Assembly (NCBI GenBank): GCA_964471235.1
Contig: CAYYGL010000097.1
Location: 1-18,428 of the forward strand
Source of the DNA: CAYYGL01 sp964471235
GTDB taxonomy: Bacteria > Calditrichota > Calditrichia > RBG-13-44-9 > J075
DNA: 18,428 nucleotides
Direction: 5' to 3'
Position 1 is the first letter of the stretch, and every line of letters starts with the position of its first letter. Below, one piece after another: positions 9,601 through 16,125 of the stretch. Below the pieces are notes generated by a model, which worked only from the letters and a program-made list of their open reading frames with translations, did not search any database and was not told the origin of the DNA. The translations under genes and the position numbers were made by a program.

Positions 9601-10727
9601 GGATTGACCCGGATTTGCCAGTCTTCGGTGTACTCAATTTTTCCCGGGTGTTCAAATCCTAATTCAATCAATTTTTGTTCATAATACTCGATGATGGCTT
9701 GGTCGTTGGTATCGATAACTTCCTTGCCCAGGGTTAAAATGCAATCCAGCACCGTGGCAGTATGTTCGGATTTCAGTTCTCCAAATAACTCCATCAATCT
9801 TTCCAAAAACGGAATGATATCCTGGTTGCTCAGTTGGGTATGAACATTTCGCAATAACCGATTGAGATCCCAGAGCAAATTATCTTCCAGGTGTGCCATG
9901 CCGGGATGGTGCAGCAGATAAAATATAACATAAATTTTTTCCAGGGGCGTTTCCAGCTCATTCACAAACTGGCGGAGTCGATTGGCGATATCATCCGAAG
10001 CAGGCACGGAAAGCAGTTCCTCCCATTGCGTTGCTTCCCGTACCTGTTTCTCCAGCGCAGACCAGAACGCAGCGCCGATTTGTTTGAGTTTTTCTTTACT
10101 GCGCGGTTGAAAAAGCGCTTTCCCTTTCTCGACCCATTGTTCGATTTTCGAGTTTTTCTTCCAGAAAAGAATCCCCCGGGTTAGAACCTCCCGGGTTAAT
10201 GATACAATCGGTGTTTGTAATTCTGGCAGTGCCGCTGCTTCTTTCAAATACGATTTGAAATAACGGGAATTCCGCAGGACAACGATCTCATCTTTCTCGA
10301 ATACGTTTTGAACAATGTCAAAACATTGGCGGAGAGAGGTTAGCGGAGGCGGATTTAAAGCTGCCAAACTCCCCATAAATTCCAGCAGGGTCTGAAGAAG
10401 CTGCTCCTTTAATTCCGTTTTAATATTTTCGGAAAACAACGTCCGGAAAATGTCAATCAACACCCGGTATGCCTTTTCCGGCTGTTCTACGGATGAATAA
10501 AGCCACAGGTCCCCCAGGGCTATCAGGCGCAGTTGCTCAATTACAACTTCCCGGTTTGAAAAAGGATGGTGATACTCCCGAAAAAACTCTTCCGCCCGTT
10601 GCTGAATGCCCCAATGACTTTGGGAAAGTTGAATGAATTGCTGATGGTGGGGAGGGATGTGGATTTGTTCGGAGCGGGTTGCTTCTAAATTTACCTCTAA
10701 AGCCTTCGATGAGAATGTCTGCTTCAT
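6621..10727 (-). CDS. Dikinase-like protein: ATP-grasp and phosphohistidine domains, no PEP barrel
   Basis: This 1368-residue, probably cytoplasmic protein has two recognisable C-terminal domains of the pyruvate phosphate dikinase/PEP synthase family. The ATP-binding domain (about 875-1215) has LGAKAYYLKKL, SVRAGTAISMPGAMNT, FLQSWGM and RSGTGVVFTYDP. The swivelling phosphohistidine domain (about 1260-1360) has RPDTVPDDIGM and GGATSHAAVTAARLGK, with H1302 the predicted phospho-carrier. Chain and gene end just after that domain (KIAIDGYLGNIYKG), where a true dikinase would continue into a PEP/pyruvate barrel of some 350-400 residues. Residues 1-870 are largely helical and match nothing I recognise. 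The acceptor is therefore unknown; glucan water dikinase and rifampicin phosphotransferase show that such modules can serve other acceptors. I use ATG 10727 with GAGG upstream; an in-frame TTG at 10739 adds four residues. It is probably co-transcribed with the GAPDH gene. Confidence 0.85.
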   Translation of the reverse strand: MKQTFSSKALEVNLEATRSEQIHIPPHHQQFIQLSQSHWGIQQRAEEFFREYHHPFSNREVVIEQLRLIALGDLWLYSSVEQPEKAYRVLIDIFRTLFSENIKTELKEQLLQTLLEFMGSLAALNPPPLTSLRQCFDIVQNVFEKDEIVVLRNSRYFKSYLKEAAALPELQTPIVSLTREVLTRGILFWKKNSKIEQWVEKGKALFQPRSKEKLKQIGAAFWSALEKQVREATQWEELLSVPASDDIANRLRQFVNELETPLEKIYVIFYLLHHPGMAHLEDNLLWDLNRLLRNVHTQLSNQDIIPFLERLMELFGELKSEHTATVLDCILTLGKEVIDTNDQAIIEYYEQKLIELGFEHPGKIEYTEDWQIRVNPNHIKNIRVWLELIEYAPYRMRKLLSALIVHLRVGGIFISDTDLFQRDVTQLLNADIQPLYKQIKQLARIFPVYFREIGAEGQLREVTTAIDELSHRQDKLIHFLRKQTHTESNNTHIDLTRSILSFWFSGDITVLEKFVPRNVLNTIDPESKWFTRVHELVLKLCHRLDCTTEGLLTYPESGLKAQLAQIKSVEDKDSKRFLFLIKIYNLLKEKYSFESHDIVASLKKYRFFSEREIKRLSRHLNHHDLEASLKIIYQFMEKLNAIILDPEASEGWENIYHKRHIAVGIPSMYGTYHERKFEALGLTFRLERVASSLIEQLIDTINLNYISAKTLRRIYHVMELFQTGLELDGIYNEGFNSNLKMFKYSLTSASFSLDQYVNIFQFMALSVREIINEYFFRVYDHPLKVIIPQIQQRTRKLSEAKLKEVLHQKSEEFYRDVLSSAFLIQTLDNFISRIINTLRGMVDNFSKEMIHNVMTYDPDLIISPLYKETPKMDNQIFLGAKAYYLKKLYHYHIPTPPGFVLTTELFRHKEVMLNHPRIDEEINRMIHYHLSQLEKMSGLEYGNPRKPLLLSVRAGTAISMPGAMNTFLNVGMNDEIVNTLSQQPNFGWTSWDCYRRFLQSWGMASGIERDVFDQIMIDFKTKFGVEQKIQFTPEQMKKIAYAYKQVLQDNRITLVEDPFLQLRQAILAVMDSWSSERAQVYRKHLQIADEWGTGVIVQQMVLGNINTRSGTGVVFTYDPHRKKPGINLYGEFTLCSQGEDIVAGLVHALPVTEFHREKLYPNIDISLEKNFPRLYQRLLELCSKLIEYHGFSHQEIEFTFESDRAEDLYILQTRAQNIQEHKKQYVFKTSPEKLELVGRGIGVGGGALNGILAFDMDDLMQFKQKYPGQRLILVRPDTVPDDIGMIFQCDGLLTARGGATSHAAVTAARLGKVCIVGCKQLSVNEKEKTCTIQQVLFKAGDKIAIDGYLGNIYKGHYPTQMVEMNHQI

Positions 10728-10973
10728 AAAAGCCCTCAACCGAACCGATACACTTACGGGTCACATATTAACAATCATCGGCGCCCTACCGCAACAAACC
10801 AGAGAATGTTTAAAATTGTAGAAGACTCCCATTCCTAAGCGTTCTGGGAATTTGCGGACTCCCATGAAAATCCTTCTGTCAACCGGATCCTCACAGAACC
10901 TGTTAAACATTAAAAATATAGTGTGTTATTTTCTCCAAAAAATGATAATCGTCAGGTTTTAAACTGATATATC
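10728..10973. promoter_or_regulatory. Structured upstream region of the dikinase-GAPDH unit
   Basis: These 246 bases lie between the methyltransferase stop and the dikinase-like start, both on the minus strand. A 9-base direct repeat GACTCCCAT occurs at 10824-10832 and 10857-10865, exactly 33 bases (three helical turns) apart. AATGTTTAA (10805-10813) recurs inverted as TTAAACATT (10903-10911). These could be regulator sites for the dikinase-GAPDH promoter, but no convincing promoter boxes were found. Confidence 0.35.
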
Positions 10974-11843
10974 TTAGATTTTTACCGCCCGTACCCCCTG
11001 GTACGTTTTTTGGGCTTTATCAAATCCCGCCTGTTTTAGTCGCCGCATGGTGTGTTCCGCAAGGCTGCTTTTCCGCCTTTTTTGAGGATTGCCGGCATAA
11101 TGGTATAACCGACCTTTTCGCCGGAGAATCCGGTAACAGTGCCGGTAAAAGGAGAGTTCATACAATTCCGGCGCCAGGGCATATCGGGGTGGGTCGTGCA
11201 AGATGCCGGCAAAGGAGGCGTCTTCCGGCGTCTCCACGAACTCCGCAGCATCTCCTCTTACCAGGGTGATTTTCTCCGAGTTGAACAACTCCCGACTCCA
11301 GGGATTCTCCCGGCACAGGCGAATCATATTGGCGTCTTTTTCCACGGTTACCACCCCGGTAACGCCGGGAAGCCTGGAAATGGCAATGGCGCTATACCCT
11401 AACCCACAGCATGTATCCAGCACCCTGCCCCGCACGTGCCCCAGAGAACGCAGTTTTCTTTTCGTATCCAGCATCGGGTCCCCATCTTCCGTTACATGCA
11501 TTTTGATACCGCTGATCTCCACTGTGGGGGGCTTTCCTTCACCAACAAATACCATCTTGTAGAATTTACCCGTTGCCTCATCAAACATCTGCCATTTCTG
11601 CCACTCATTGCCGTTCCATTGTAAAATGGTTCGTTCATCCGCTTTCCTGTCACATATTTCTTGCGGCAACGGCAAACGAAGTTCGTCAGATAAAACAATT
11701 TGCGCTGCCTCCATTTTTACAATAGATTGGGTGCGACCAACATCTAACGAAATCGATATTTGCCGTGGGAACGAACCGGATTGACAGATCTTGTGTAATG
11801 ATATCGGATCGAGAAAAAACATCGGATTTTCTTCTTTGAGCAT
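10974..11843 (-). CDS. COG2521-type (archaeal-type) SAM-dependent methyltransferase
   Basis: This 289-residue cytoplasmic protein has a class I methyltransferase fold. Motif I is VLDTCCGLGYSA (141-152), the acidic SAM-ribose residue is E168 in TVEKD, and the motif IV-like site is HDPPR (216-220). A distinct N-terminal domain ends in EISGIKMHVTEDGDPMLDT. The combination ISG(I/V)xMH, DPxxDT, DTCxGLGY, ENPWSRELF, HDPPRxxLAxELYxLxFYR and LYHYxG is, to my recollection, that of COG2521, described as a predicted archaeal methyltransferase. The substrate is unknown; the DPPR site resembles N-methylating enzymes (DPPY/NPPY). It is divergent from a Clp1/Grc3-like RNA kinase 85 bases away, hinting at RNA as target. 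Neither ATG 11843 nor ATG 11822 has a good ribosome site; I keep the longer form. Confidence 0.82.
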   Translation of the reverse strand: MLKEENPMFFLDPISLHKICQSGSFPRQISISLDVGRTQSIVKMEAAQIVLSDELRLPLPQEICDRKADERTILQWNGNEWQKWQMFDEATGKFYKMVFVGEGKPPTVEISGIKMHVTEDGDPMLDTKRKLRSLGHVRGRVLDTCCGLGYSAIAISRLPGVTGVVTVEKDANMIRLCRENPWSRELFNSEKITLVRGDAAEFVETPEDASFAGILHDPPRYALAPELYELSFYRHCYRILRRKGRLYHYAGNPQKRRKSSLAEHTMRRLKQAGFDKAQKTYQGVRAVKI

Positions 11844-11931
11844 CGTTAACAGACTTTCGAATCAGAACCATCACTATCCTATATTGACAATTTAGGGAAT
11901 GCAACAACCAAAATATATTACCAACTGAGTG
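11844..11931. promoter_or_regulatory. Divergent promoter region of methyltransferase and polynucleotide kinase
   Basis: Two outward-facing genes share these 88 bases, so both promoters should lie here. A perfect TTGACA sits at 11884-11889 on the plus strand, but the nearest TATATT (11914-11919) is 24 bases further, too far for a standard sigma-70 pair. On the minus strand TTGCAT and TAGGAT are 17 bases apart, a weak match. Neither gene shows a clear Shine-Dalgarno. Confidence 0.3.
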
Positions 11932-12813
11932 ATGAAGGAACAGGCGATCCAACCATTGCCGGAATGGGAAAGGCTCGACACACAAAAACTAAACGGGGTG
12001 GTGTTGATCCTGGGCGGGACCGACGCCGGTAAATCCACCTTTGCCCGCTACCTGTTCACCCGGCTGCAAGATGAGGGTAAATCCGTGGCGTACCTGGATG
12101 GCGACCCCGGGCAAAGCTCCCTGGGACCACCCACCACACTGACCCTGGCGCTGCCCAAAACGGGTGAGACCGCTTTTCCACCCCGGGGTGAAATTAAAAG
12201 ATATGCCGTTGGTTCGGTTACACCGGTGGGACACATGCTTCCCATGATAGTAGGTTATGCCCGGTTAATTACCGCCGCCCGGGAAATGGGTTATTCGACG
12301 ATCATTTGCGATACCACCGGTTTGATAGACCCGGAGAAAGGGGGACTGTATTTAAAGTTGGCAAAAATAGAACTCCTACAGCCAACGATGGTGGTAGGCA
12401 TTCAACGGGAAAAAGAGCTGGAGCCGCTGCTCCACCCTCTGCGGCGCTCCCGCCGGCTGAAATTGATCCAACTTCCCCCTTCTCCTGTGATCACCTCACG
12501 GGACCTCTCCACCAGACAGGCATACCGGGCACAACAATATGCCGCATATTTCTCCACAGCCAAACCAATTCAACTCTACTGGCATCGCCTGGCGGTTTTC
12601 CCTCGTCCCTTTTTCCGTCGCCATCAGATAGTATCCTTGGAGGATGTAAACGGATTTAGCCTGGGTTTGGGTATTGTGATGGACATTGACCCCGCCATCC
12701 ACCTGCTGACATTGAATACCCCGTTGCGAACACCGGATCATGTGGATGCGATCCGTCTTGCCGATGTGGCAGTCGATCCGGATTCCTTCCTTGACAGGAT
12801 GCTCAATTTATAA
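11932..12813 (+). CDS. Clp1/Grc3/NOL9-type polynucleotide 5'-hydroxyl kinase
   Basis: This protein of 293 residues from ATG 11932 (294 from the in-frame GTG 11929) is a P-loop protein of the Clp1/Grc3 RNA-kinase family, which phosphorylates 5'-OH ends of RNA or DNA with ATP. Numbered from the GTG, Walker A is GGTDAGKST (29-37), the Walker B-like motif YLDGDPGQSS (55-64), and CDTTGLI provides the downstream Asp-Thr motif. LDGDPGQ is characteristic of Clp1/Grc3 rather than of other P-loop kinases. The C-terminal part (about 200-294) is a poorly conserved, probably beta-rich domain, as in Grc3 relatives. This family is best known from eukaryotes and archaea. No Shine-Dalgarno precedes the start and the possible -10 is very close, so the transcript may be nearly leaderless. 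The nucleic acid target is not deducible. Confidence 0.85.
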   Translation: MKEQAIQPLPEWERLDTQKLNGVVLILGGTDAGKSTFARYLFTRLQDEGKSVAYLDGDPGQSSLGPPTTLTLALPKTGETAFPPRGEIKRYAVGSVTPVGHMLPMIVGYARLITAAREMGYSTIICDTTGLIDPEKGGLYLKLAKIELLQPTMVVGIQREKELEPLLHPLRRSRRLKLIQLPPSPVITSRDLSTRQAYRAQQYAAYFSTAKPIQLYWHRLAVFPRPFFRRHQIVSLEDVNGFSLGLGIVMDIDPAIHLLTLNTPLRTPDHVDAIRLADVAVDPDSFLDRMLNL

Positions 12814-12975
12814 TACACACTGCGGGTATCCCCCCCCTTTTAAATCGATGCGAACAACACCATACAAAACTGGTACAAAAGGTGCCTTGTGAGAAAAATT
12901 AAAAAAGCGACGAATTGCAGCGTTACCTTTAACCCGTTTTAACGTTTACAAAGATGTAGAGAAGCGAAGAGGAAT

Positions 12976-13542
12976 ATGAAGACGAAATCTGACGAAGAAT
13001 TGATGCTTGAATACGCGAACGGTAAAGTAGAAGCTTTTGAGGAGCTTTTTTCCCGCTACGGACAAAAGATTTACAATCTGTTTCTGCGCTGGTCGGGAAA
13101 TGCGGCACTTTCCCAGGATTTGCTTCAGGAATGTTTTGTGAAATTGACTGAAGCGAGACATCGGTATCAACCACGTAATGCCTTTTCCAACTGGATATTT
13201 ACCATCGCGATGAATCTGCTGAGAGACAGGCATCGGGAAAAACAACGGAAAGGCATGCAAGTAAGCTACGACACCCCGGGAAATGAAACCGACCGGCTGA
13301 TAACCCCCGAACCCGGACCACACGAAGCACTTGAGGACAGTGAAGTGAAACAGGCGGTGGAAAACGCATTACATAGTTTGCCGGATGAACAACGTGAGGT
13401 GATCATCTTGAAAAAGTTTCACGGGTTCTCGTTTTCCGAAATTGGTGAAATTTTAAGCATTTCCCCTGACGCTGCAAAACAAAAAGCTTACCGGGGAATG
13501 CAAACCCTGAGACAAAAATTATCCTATTTAAAAGAGGGATAA
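12976..13542 (+). CDS. ECF-type RNA polymerase sigma factor
   Basis: This 188-residue protein has the two-domain build of extracytoplasmic-function sigma factors. Sigma region 2 covers about 16-88 (FEELFSRYGQKIYNLFLR, LLQECFVKL, then the region 2.4-like NWIFTIAMNLLRDRHR). A linker of about 35 residues leads to region 4 at about 124-183 (LPDEQREVIILKKFHGFSFSEIGEILSIS, KQKAYRGMQTLR). GAGG lies just upstream of ATG 12976. The zinc-finger anti-sigma gene begins 4 bases after the stop, a standard sigma/anti-sigma pair. The downstream metal-handling genes on the same strand are its likely regulon. No promoter motif shared between 12814-12975 and the later gaps was found by eye, so autoregulation is unproven. 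Confidence 0.93.
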   Translation: MKTKSDEELMLEYANGKVEAFEELFSRYGQKIYNLFLRWSGNAALSQDLLQECFVKLTEARHRYQPRNAFSNWIFTIAMNLLRDRHREKQRKGMQVSYDTPGNETDRLITPEPGPHEALEDSEVKQAVENALHSLPDEQREVIILKKFHGFSFSEIGEILSISPDAAKQKAYRGMQTLRQKLSYLKEG

Positions 13543-13546
13543 CACT

Positions 13547-14428
13547 ATGACCTGTCAGGATATCGAAAAAAACATGATGAGCTTTTTGGGAGATGAACTT
13601 TCCGGAGCGGAGAGGAAAGCCTTTCAATTGCACCTGAGCCAATGTGACCGCTGTGCAAAAACCGTAAACGAGCTTGACGCTGTATGGCTCCTGTTGAGTG
13701 TGGTAGATGATCAGCCTGTGCCGGACGCCCTCCAGGCAAAAATATTACAAAATGCTCGAGAGGCTGAATTAGCAGCTGATGAGAGTTTAGTCTCAAATCT
13801 CCGGGGCTCTCTACAGAAGCCTCTGAAAGCAATGACACCCATCTTCATGGGATTGTTGACAACCACCCTGTTTGCCATCATTCTCTCATTTCGTATCGAT
13901 CTTGAATCCATTCCCCCGCTGGGGCTTACGGTTGCCGGGGCATTATGGACCGGGCTTTTTGCTCTGGTATTTTACCTGTTCTCAATTGGCAATAAGCAGG
14001 AAGAACCTTCATGGAAATTCCTGGCACAAGCCTCGTTAATTGCCGTGGGTATTTTTCTGTTGATGACCTTTGTTACGCCTTTGCCCCATTCGGTGCGCTT
14101 TTGCAGTCAGTACCAACTAACCCAGCCGCTGATGGAGCGGCTTTCTATCGGAGGGACGTATTTTCTATTCGGGAGTTTATATGCCTTAATACCCATGTCC
14201 ATTGCCGCTTACCTAACGGCAAGTGGGCGTGGAAAAAACCCGCTTCTCAGGGGGTCATTAGCCGGCGGTATGTTTATGCTTTTGCTGATTCCGGGGATTT
14301 TTTTACAGTGTGCTCCCTTTGCCCTGGGTGTGGTGTTGGGATGGTTTGGCGGTGCCCTGGTGGGGTCGGTGATTGGCGGCGTTATTGGTTACTGGATTCG
14401 CTATCGTCTGGCAAACAAAATCGTATGA
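13547..14428 (+). CDS. Zinc-finger anti-sigma factor with six-helix NrsF/DUF1109-like membrane domain
   Basis: This 293-residue inner-membrane protein starts with a cytoplasmic zinc-binding anti-sigma domain: C3, then H29-x3-C33-x2-C36 (HLSQCDRC), the ZAS/zf-HC2 pattern that binds a partner ECF sigma. From about residue 97 there are six hydrophobic segments (97-117, 124-146, 158-178, 202-223, 236-254, 258-284). The membrane part resembles NrsF (DUF1109), the anti-sigma of Caulobacter sigma-F, in its six-helix layout and its end LQC-x9-W-x-GG followed by a Gly-rich helix. Cysteines C186 and C255 sit between or near helices; in Caulobacter NrsF two conserved cysteines are reported to be needed for heavy-metal response. 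It should hold the upstream sigma inactive until an envelope signal arrives. The zinc-finger call is strong; the NrsF likeness is a weaker, by-eye judgement. Confidence 0.8.
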   Translation: MTCQDIEKNMMSFLGDELSGAERKAFQLHLSQCDRCAKTVNELDAVWLLLSVVDDQPVPDALQAKILQNAREAELAADESLVSNLRGSLQKPLKAMTPIFMGLLTTTLFAIILSFRIDLESIPPLGLTVAGALWTGLFALVFYLFSIGNKQEEPSWKFLAQASLIAVGIFLLMTFVTPLPHSVRFCSQYQLTQPLMERLSIGGTYFLFGSLYALIPMSIAAYLTASGRGKNPLLRGSLAGGMFMLLLIPGIFLQCAPFALGVVLGWFGGALVGSVIGGVIGYWIRYRLANKIV

Positions 14429-14503
14429 ATATTTTTCGACACCGTTACTTTTTCGGTACCGGAGCGTTGGTAATATAAAAGGTAAAAAGGCGGAGAGAGC
14501 AAA

Positions 14504-15319
14504 ATGTGGTTGAAGACAGTGTGGATAAAATTCATGTTGGTGCCCGTGATTCTGCTTCTTGCGATCGTTCATCTCGACGCCCACGAACCGTTATTCGGGC
14601 TGGGTCCACATACGATTTATCAAAATGGCGTTGGTCTGGAATCGGCACTGGAGAAGGGGGAGTCCGGCTGGGCGAATCATTGGGAATTATTATATGGGAT
14701 AACCCCGGATTGGGCGGTAACTTTTGCAGCACCCTATTTGTTCACCAGTCAAGGTCATACTGCCGGTTTCGGGGATATTTCCTTGCGCAGCAAACTTCGT
14801 TTTTTCCGTCGGGATATGCCGGGAGCCAGCTTGCAGGCAGCGTTCCATTCAGGAGTACGCTTTCCCACCGGAGACCGGATACTGAATCGTGGATCCGGCG
14901 CCACGGATTACTTTCTGGGCGCTTCGCTGGGATATGAATCCCGTCGTCATTATTTTTTTGCCGGAAGTCACTATCAAATCAACCGGGCGGTGAATGGATT
15001 GGAACGGGGCAATCGGCTGGAATTCGATCTGGCGTACGGCATTCGCCCTTATAAGCTGGAATATTTACAACCCGACCCGGTACTATTGGTGGAATTTATT
15101 GGGGAGACGATCGGCAAAGATCGGCAGAACGGCGTAAGTAATGCAAATTCGGGCGGAAGCGTCCTCAGCGTCGCACCGGGGCTCCTGTTTAGTTACCGCA
15201 ATGTGATGCTGAAGGCCGGCGTCAAAATTCCTATCATTAATGATCTGAATGGCGTTCAGGAAACCCCGGACCCGGAATATGTGATGGGACTGGAATTTCA
15301 CCTGCCGCCTTTATTTTGA
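14504..15319 (+). CDS. Outer-membrane beta-barrel protein (MetA-pathway/transporter-like), first copy
   Basis: This 271-residue protein has an N-terminal signal (about residues 1-27, ending near HLDAHEP). The body alternates polar and hydrophobic residues as in beta strands and ends EFHLPPLF, with the terminal Phe used for barrel insertion. Segments GFGDISLRSKLRFF, SGVRFPTGD and GSGATDYFLGASLG are typical of the family described as transporter or putative MetA-pathway of phenol degradation (PF13557-like). A GGAGAG ribosome site precedes ATG 14504. The gene lies 75 bases after the anti-sigma gene and 210 bases before the double-HMA gene. The same G-[FI]-GDxxLxxK and P-[ST]-GD signatures recur in the second barrel at 16126, so the two are paralogues. 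Role inferred: outer-membrane passage for a metal ion or complex; direction unknown. Confidence 0.75.
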   Translation: MWLKTVWIKFMLVPVILLLAIVHLDAHEPLFGLGPHTIYQNGVGLESALEKGESGWANHWELLYGITPDWAVTFAAPYLFTSQGHTAGFGDISLRSKLRFFRRDMPGASLQAAFHSGVRFPTGDRILNRGSGATDYFLGASLGYESRRHYFFAGSHYQINRAVNGLERGNRLEFDLAYGIRPYKLEYLQPDPVLLVEFIGETIGKDRQNGVSNANSGGSVLSVAPGLLFSYRNVMLKAGVKIPIINDLNGVQETPDPEYVMGLEFHLPPLF

Positions 15320-15361
15320 GATGATAAGTAGTGTGGTGAAAAAAACGTCACTTCTAAATTT

Positions 15362-15435
15362 GCTGTTAGCTTTTAGCTGTTAGCCGTTAGCTATTGGCTG
15401 CTAACGGATGAGTTTAGTGCCAATAGCTAATAGCC
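15362..15435. repeat. GCTGTTAGC direct repeats and TTAGCTATTGGC inverted repeat
   Basis: GCTGTTAGC occurs at 15362-15370 and 15376-15384, followed by a related CGTTAGC. TTAGCTATTGGC (15387-15398) pairs perfectly over 12 bases with GCCAATAGCTAA (15419-15430), leaving a 20-base loop. No T-run follows, so this is not a standard terminator; it may be a dispersed intergenic repeat. Confidence 0.65.
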
Positions 15436-15485
15436 GGCAGCGAAGAGCGAAGACTAAAAGTCTTTAGAAAAAACAGCATCTGTTT

Positions 15486-15499
15486 AAGTAAATTTACTT
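15486..15499. promoter_or_regulatory. 14-base perfect palindrome, candidate operator
   Basis: AAGTAAATTTACTT is fully self-complementary and lies 31-44 bases upstream of the double-HMA start codon, where a repressor or metal-responsive dimer could act. No known operator consensus was recognised. AT-rich palindromes also arise by chance, so the call is tentative. Confidence 0.4.
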
Positions 15500-15529
15500 C
15501 TACAACAAAACGACTAAGGAGGATACATC

Positions 15530-16117
15530 ATGAAAGCAGTTAGTTCGAAAATGGCATTCACTGCCGTTATCATCCTGTTTGCACTTTCTTTTTTAACGCT
15601 TTCCGTCTTTGCCAACCAGGAAACCGATAAAGTGTTTAAAGGCGAAAAAATAACGATTCGGGTGGATGGGCTTTCCTGCCCATTCTGCGCTTACGGTCTG
15701 GAAAAGAAGCTCAAATCCATAGACGGGGTGAAAAAGATTGAAATCAAAGTAAACGACGGTCTGGCGATTCTCTATCTAAAAGAGGGTGCGGAGATTACTG
15801 AATCGCAGTTGCGTGAAACGGTGAAAAAAGCCGGGTTTACCCCCAGGAAAATCGTTGAAGGAGATGCGCAAATGAGCCTGGCTCCTGCCGGGAAAACGGT
15901 GACCCTGAAGGTAGCCGGTATGAGTTGCCAGAATTGTGTGCAACGTGTGGAGGCCGCATTGGAAAAGGTCGGTTGTGCCCGGGATGTGAAAGTAAGTCTG
16001 GAAAAAAATCAGGCGACGGTGGTCTGTGCCGGGGATGAGGCTCATCAACAGCAGTTGGTGAAAGCGGTAAAAGAAGCCGGGTATGATGCGGAAATCGTGA
16101 AAGTCGACCGGAAATGA
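15530..16117 (+). CDS. Secreted double heavy-metal-associated (HMA) domain protein, MerP-like
   Basis: This 195-residue protein begins with a signal peptide (about 1-29, cleavage near VFAN). It carries two HMA domains in tandem: the first about 41-108 with GLSCPFC (C50, C53), the second about 123-190 with GMSCQNC (C133, C136). Such ferredoxin-like domains bind Cu(I), Hg(II), Zn(II) or similar ions through CxxC and hand them to membrane transporters. A secreted form with no ATPase attached resembles MerP, the periplasmic mercury carrier that delivers to MerT; two fused domains are unusual for MerP. Additional cysteines C149 and C166 lie in domain two. The perfect TAAGGAGG ribosome site predicts high expression. 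The stop overlaps an ATG (ATGA at 16114) of the next frame. Two barrel proteins flank it and a MerT-like gene follows downstream. Confidence 0.9.
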   Translation: MKAVSSKMAFTAVIILFALSFLTLSVFANQETDKVFKGEKITIRVDGLSCPFCAYGLEKKLKSIDGVKKIEIKVNDGLAILYLKEGAEITESQLRETVKKAGFTPRKIVEGDAQMSLAPAGKTVTLKVAGMSCQNCVQRVEAALEKVGCARDVKVSLEKNQATVVCAGDEAHQQQLVKAVKEAGYDAEIVKVDRK

Positions 16118-16125
16118 GGCTGTCA

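Larger units (their letters stand above)
15320..15529. promoter_or_regulatory. Leader region of the double-HMA gene with repeats and hairpins
   Basis: These 210 bases break the otherwise tight gene string. They contain GCTGTTAGC direct repeats, a 12-bp inverted repeat, a small AGACT/AGTCT hairpin (15451-15463), a 14-base perfect palindrome (15486-15499) and a perfect Shine-Dalgarno TAAGGAGG (15515-15522) seven bases before the HMA start. This suggests a separate, regulated and strongly translated unit beginning with the HMA gene. Confidence 0.5.

Noticed and set aside
14425..14478. 17-codon ORF overlapping the anti-sigma stop (ATGA)
   Set aside because: Too short, no family resemblance, and probably a by-product of the overlap.
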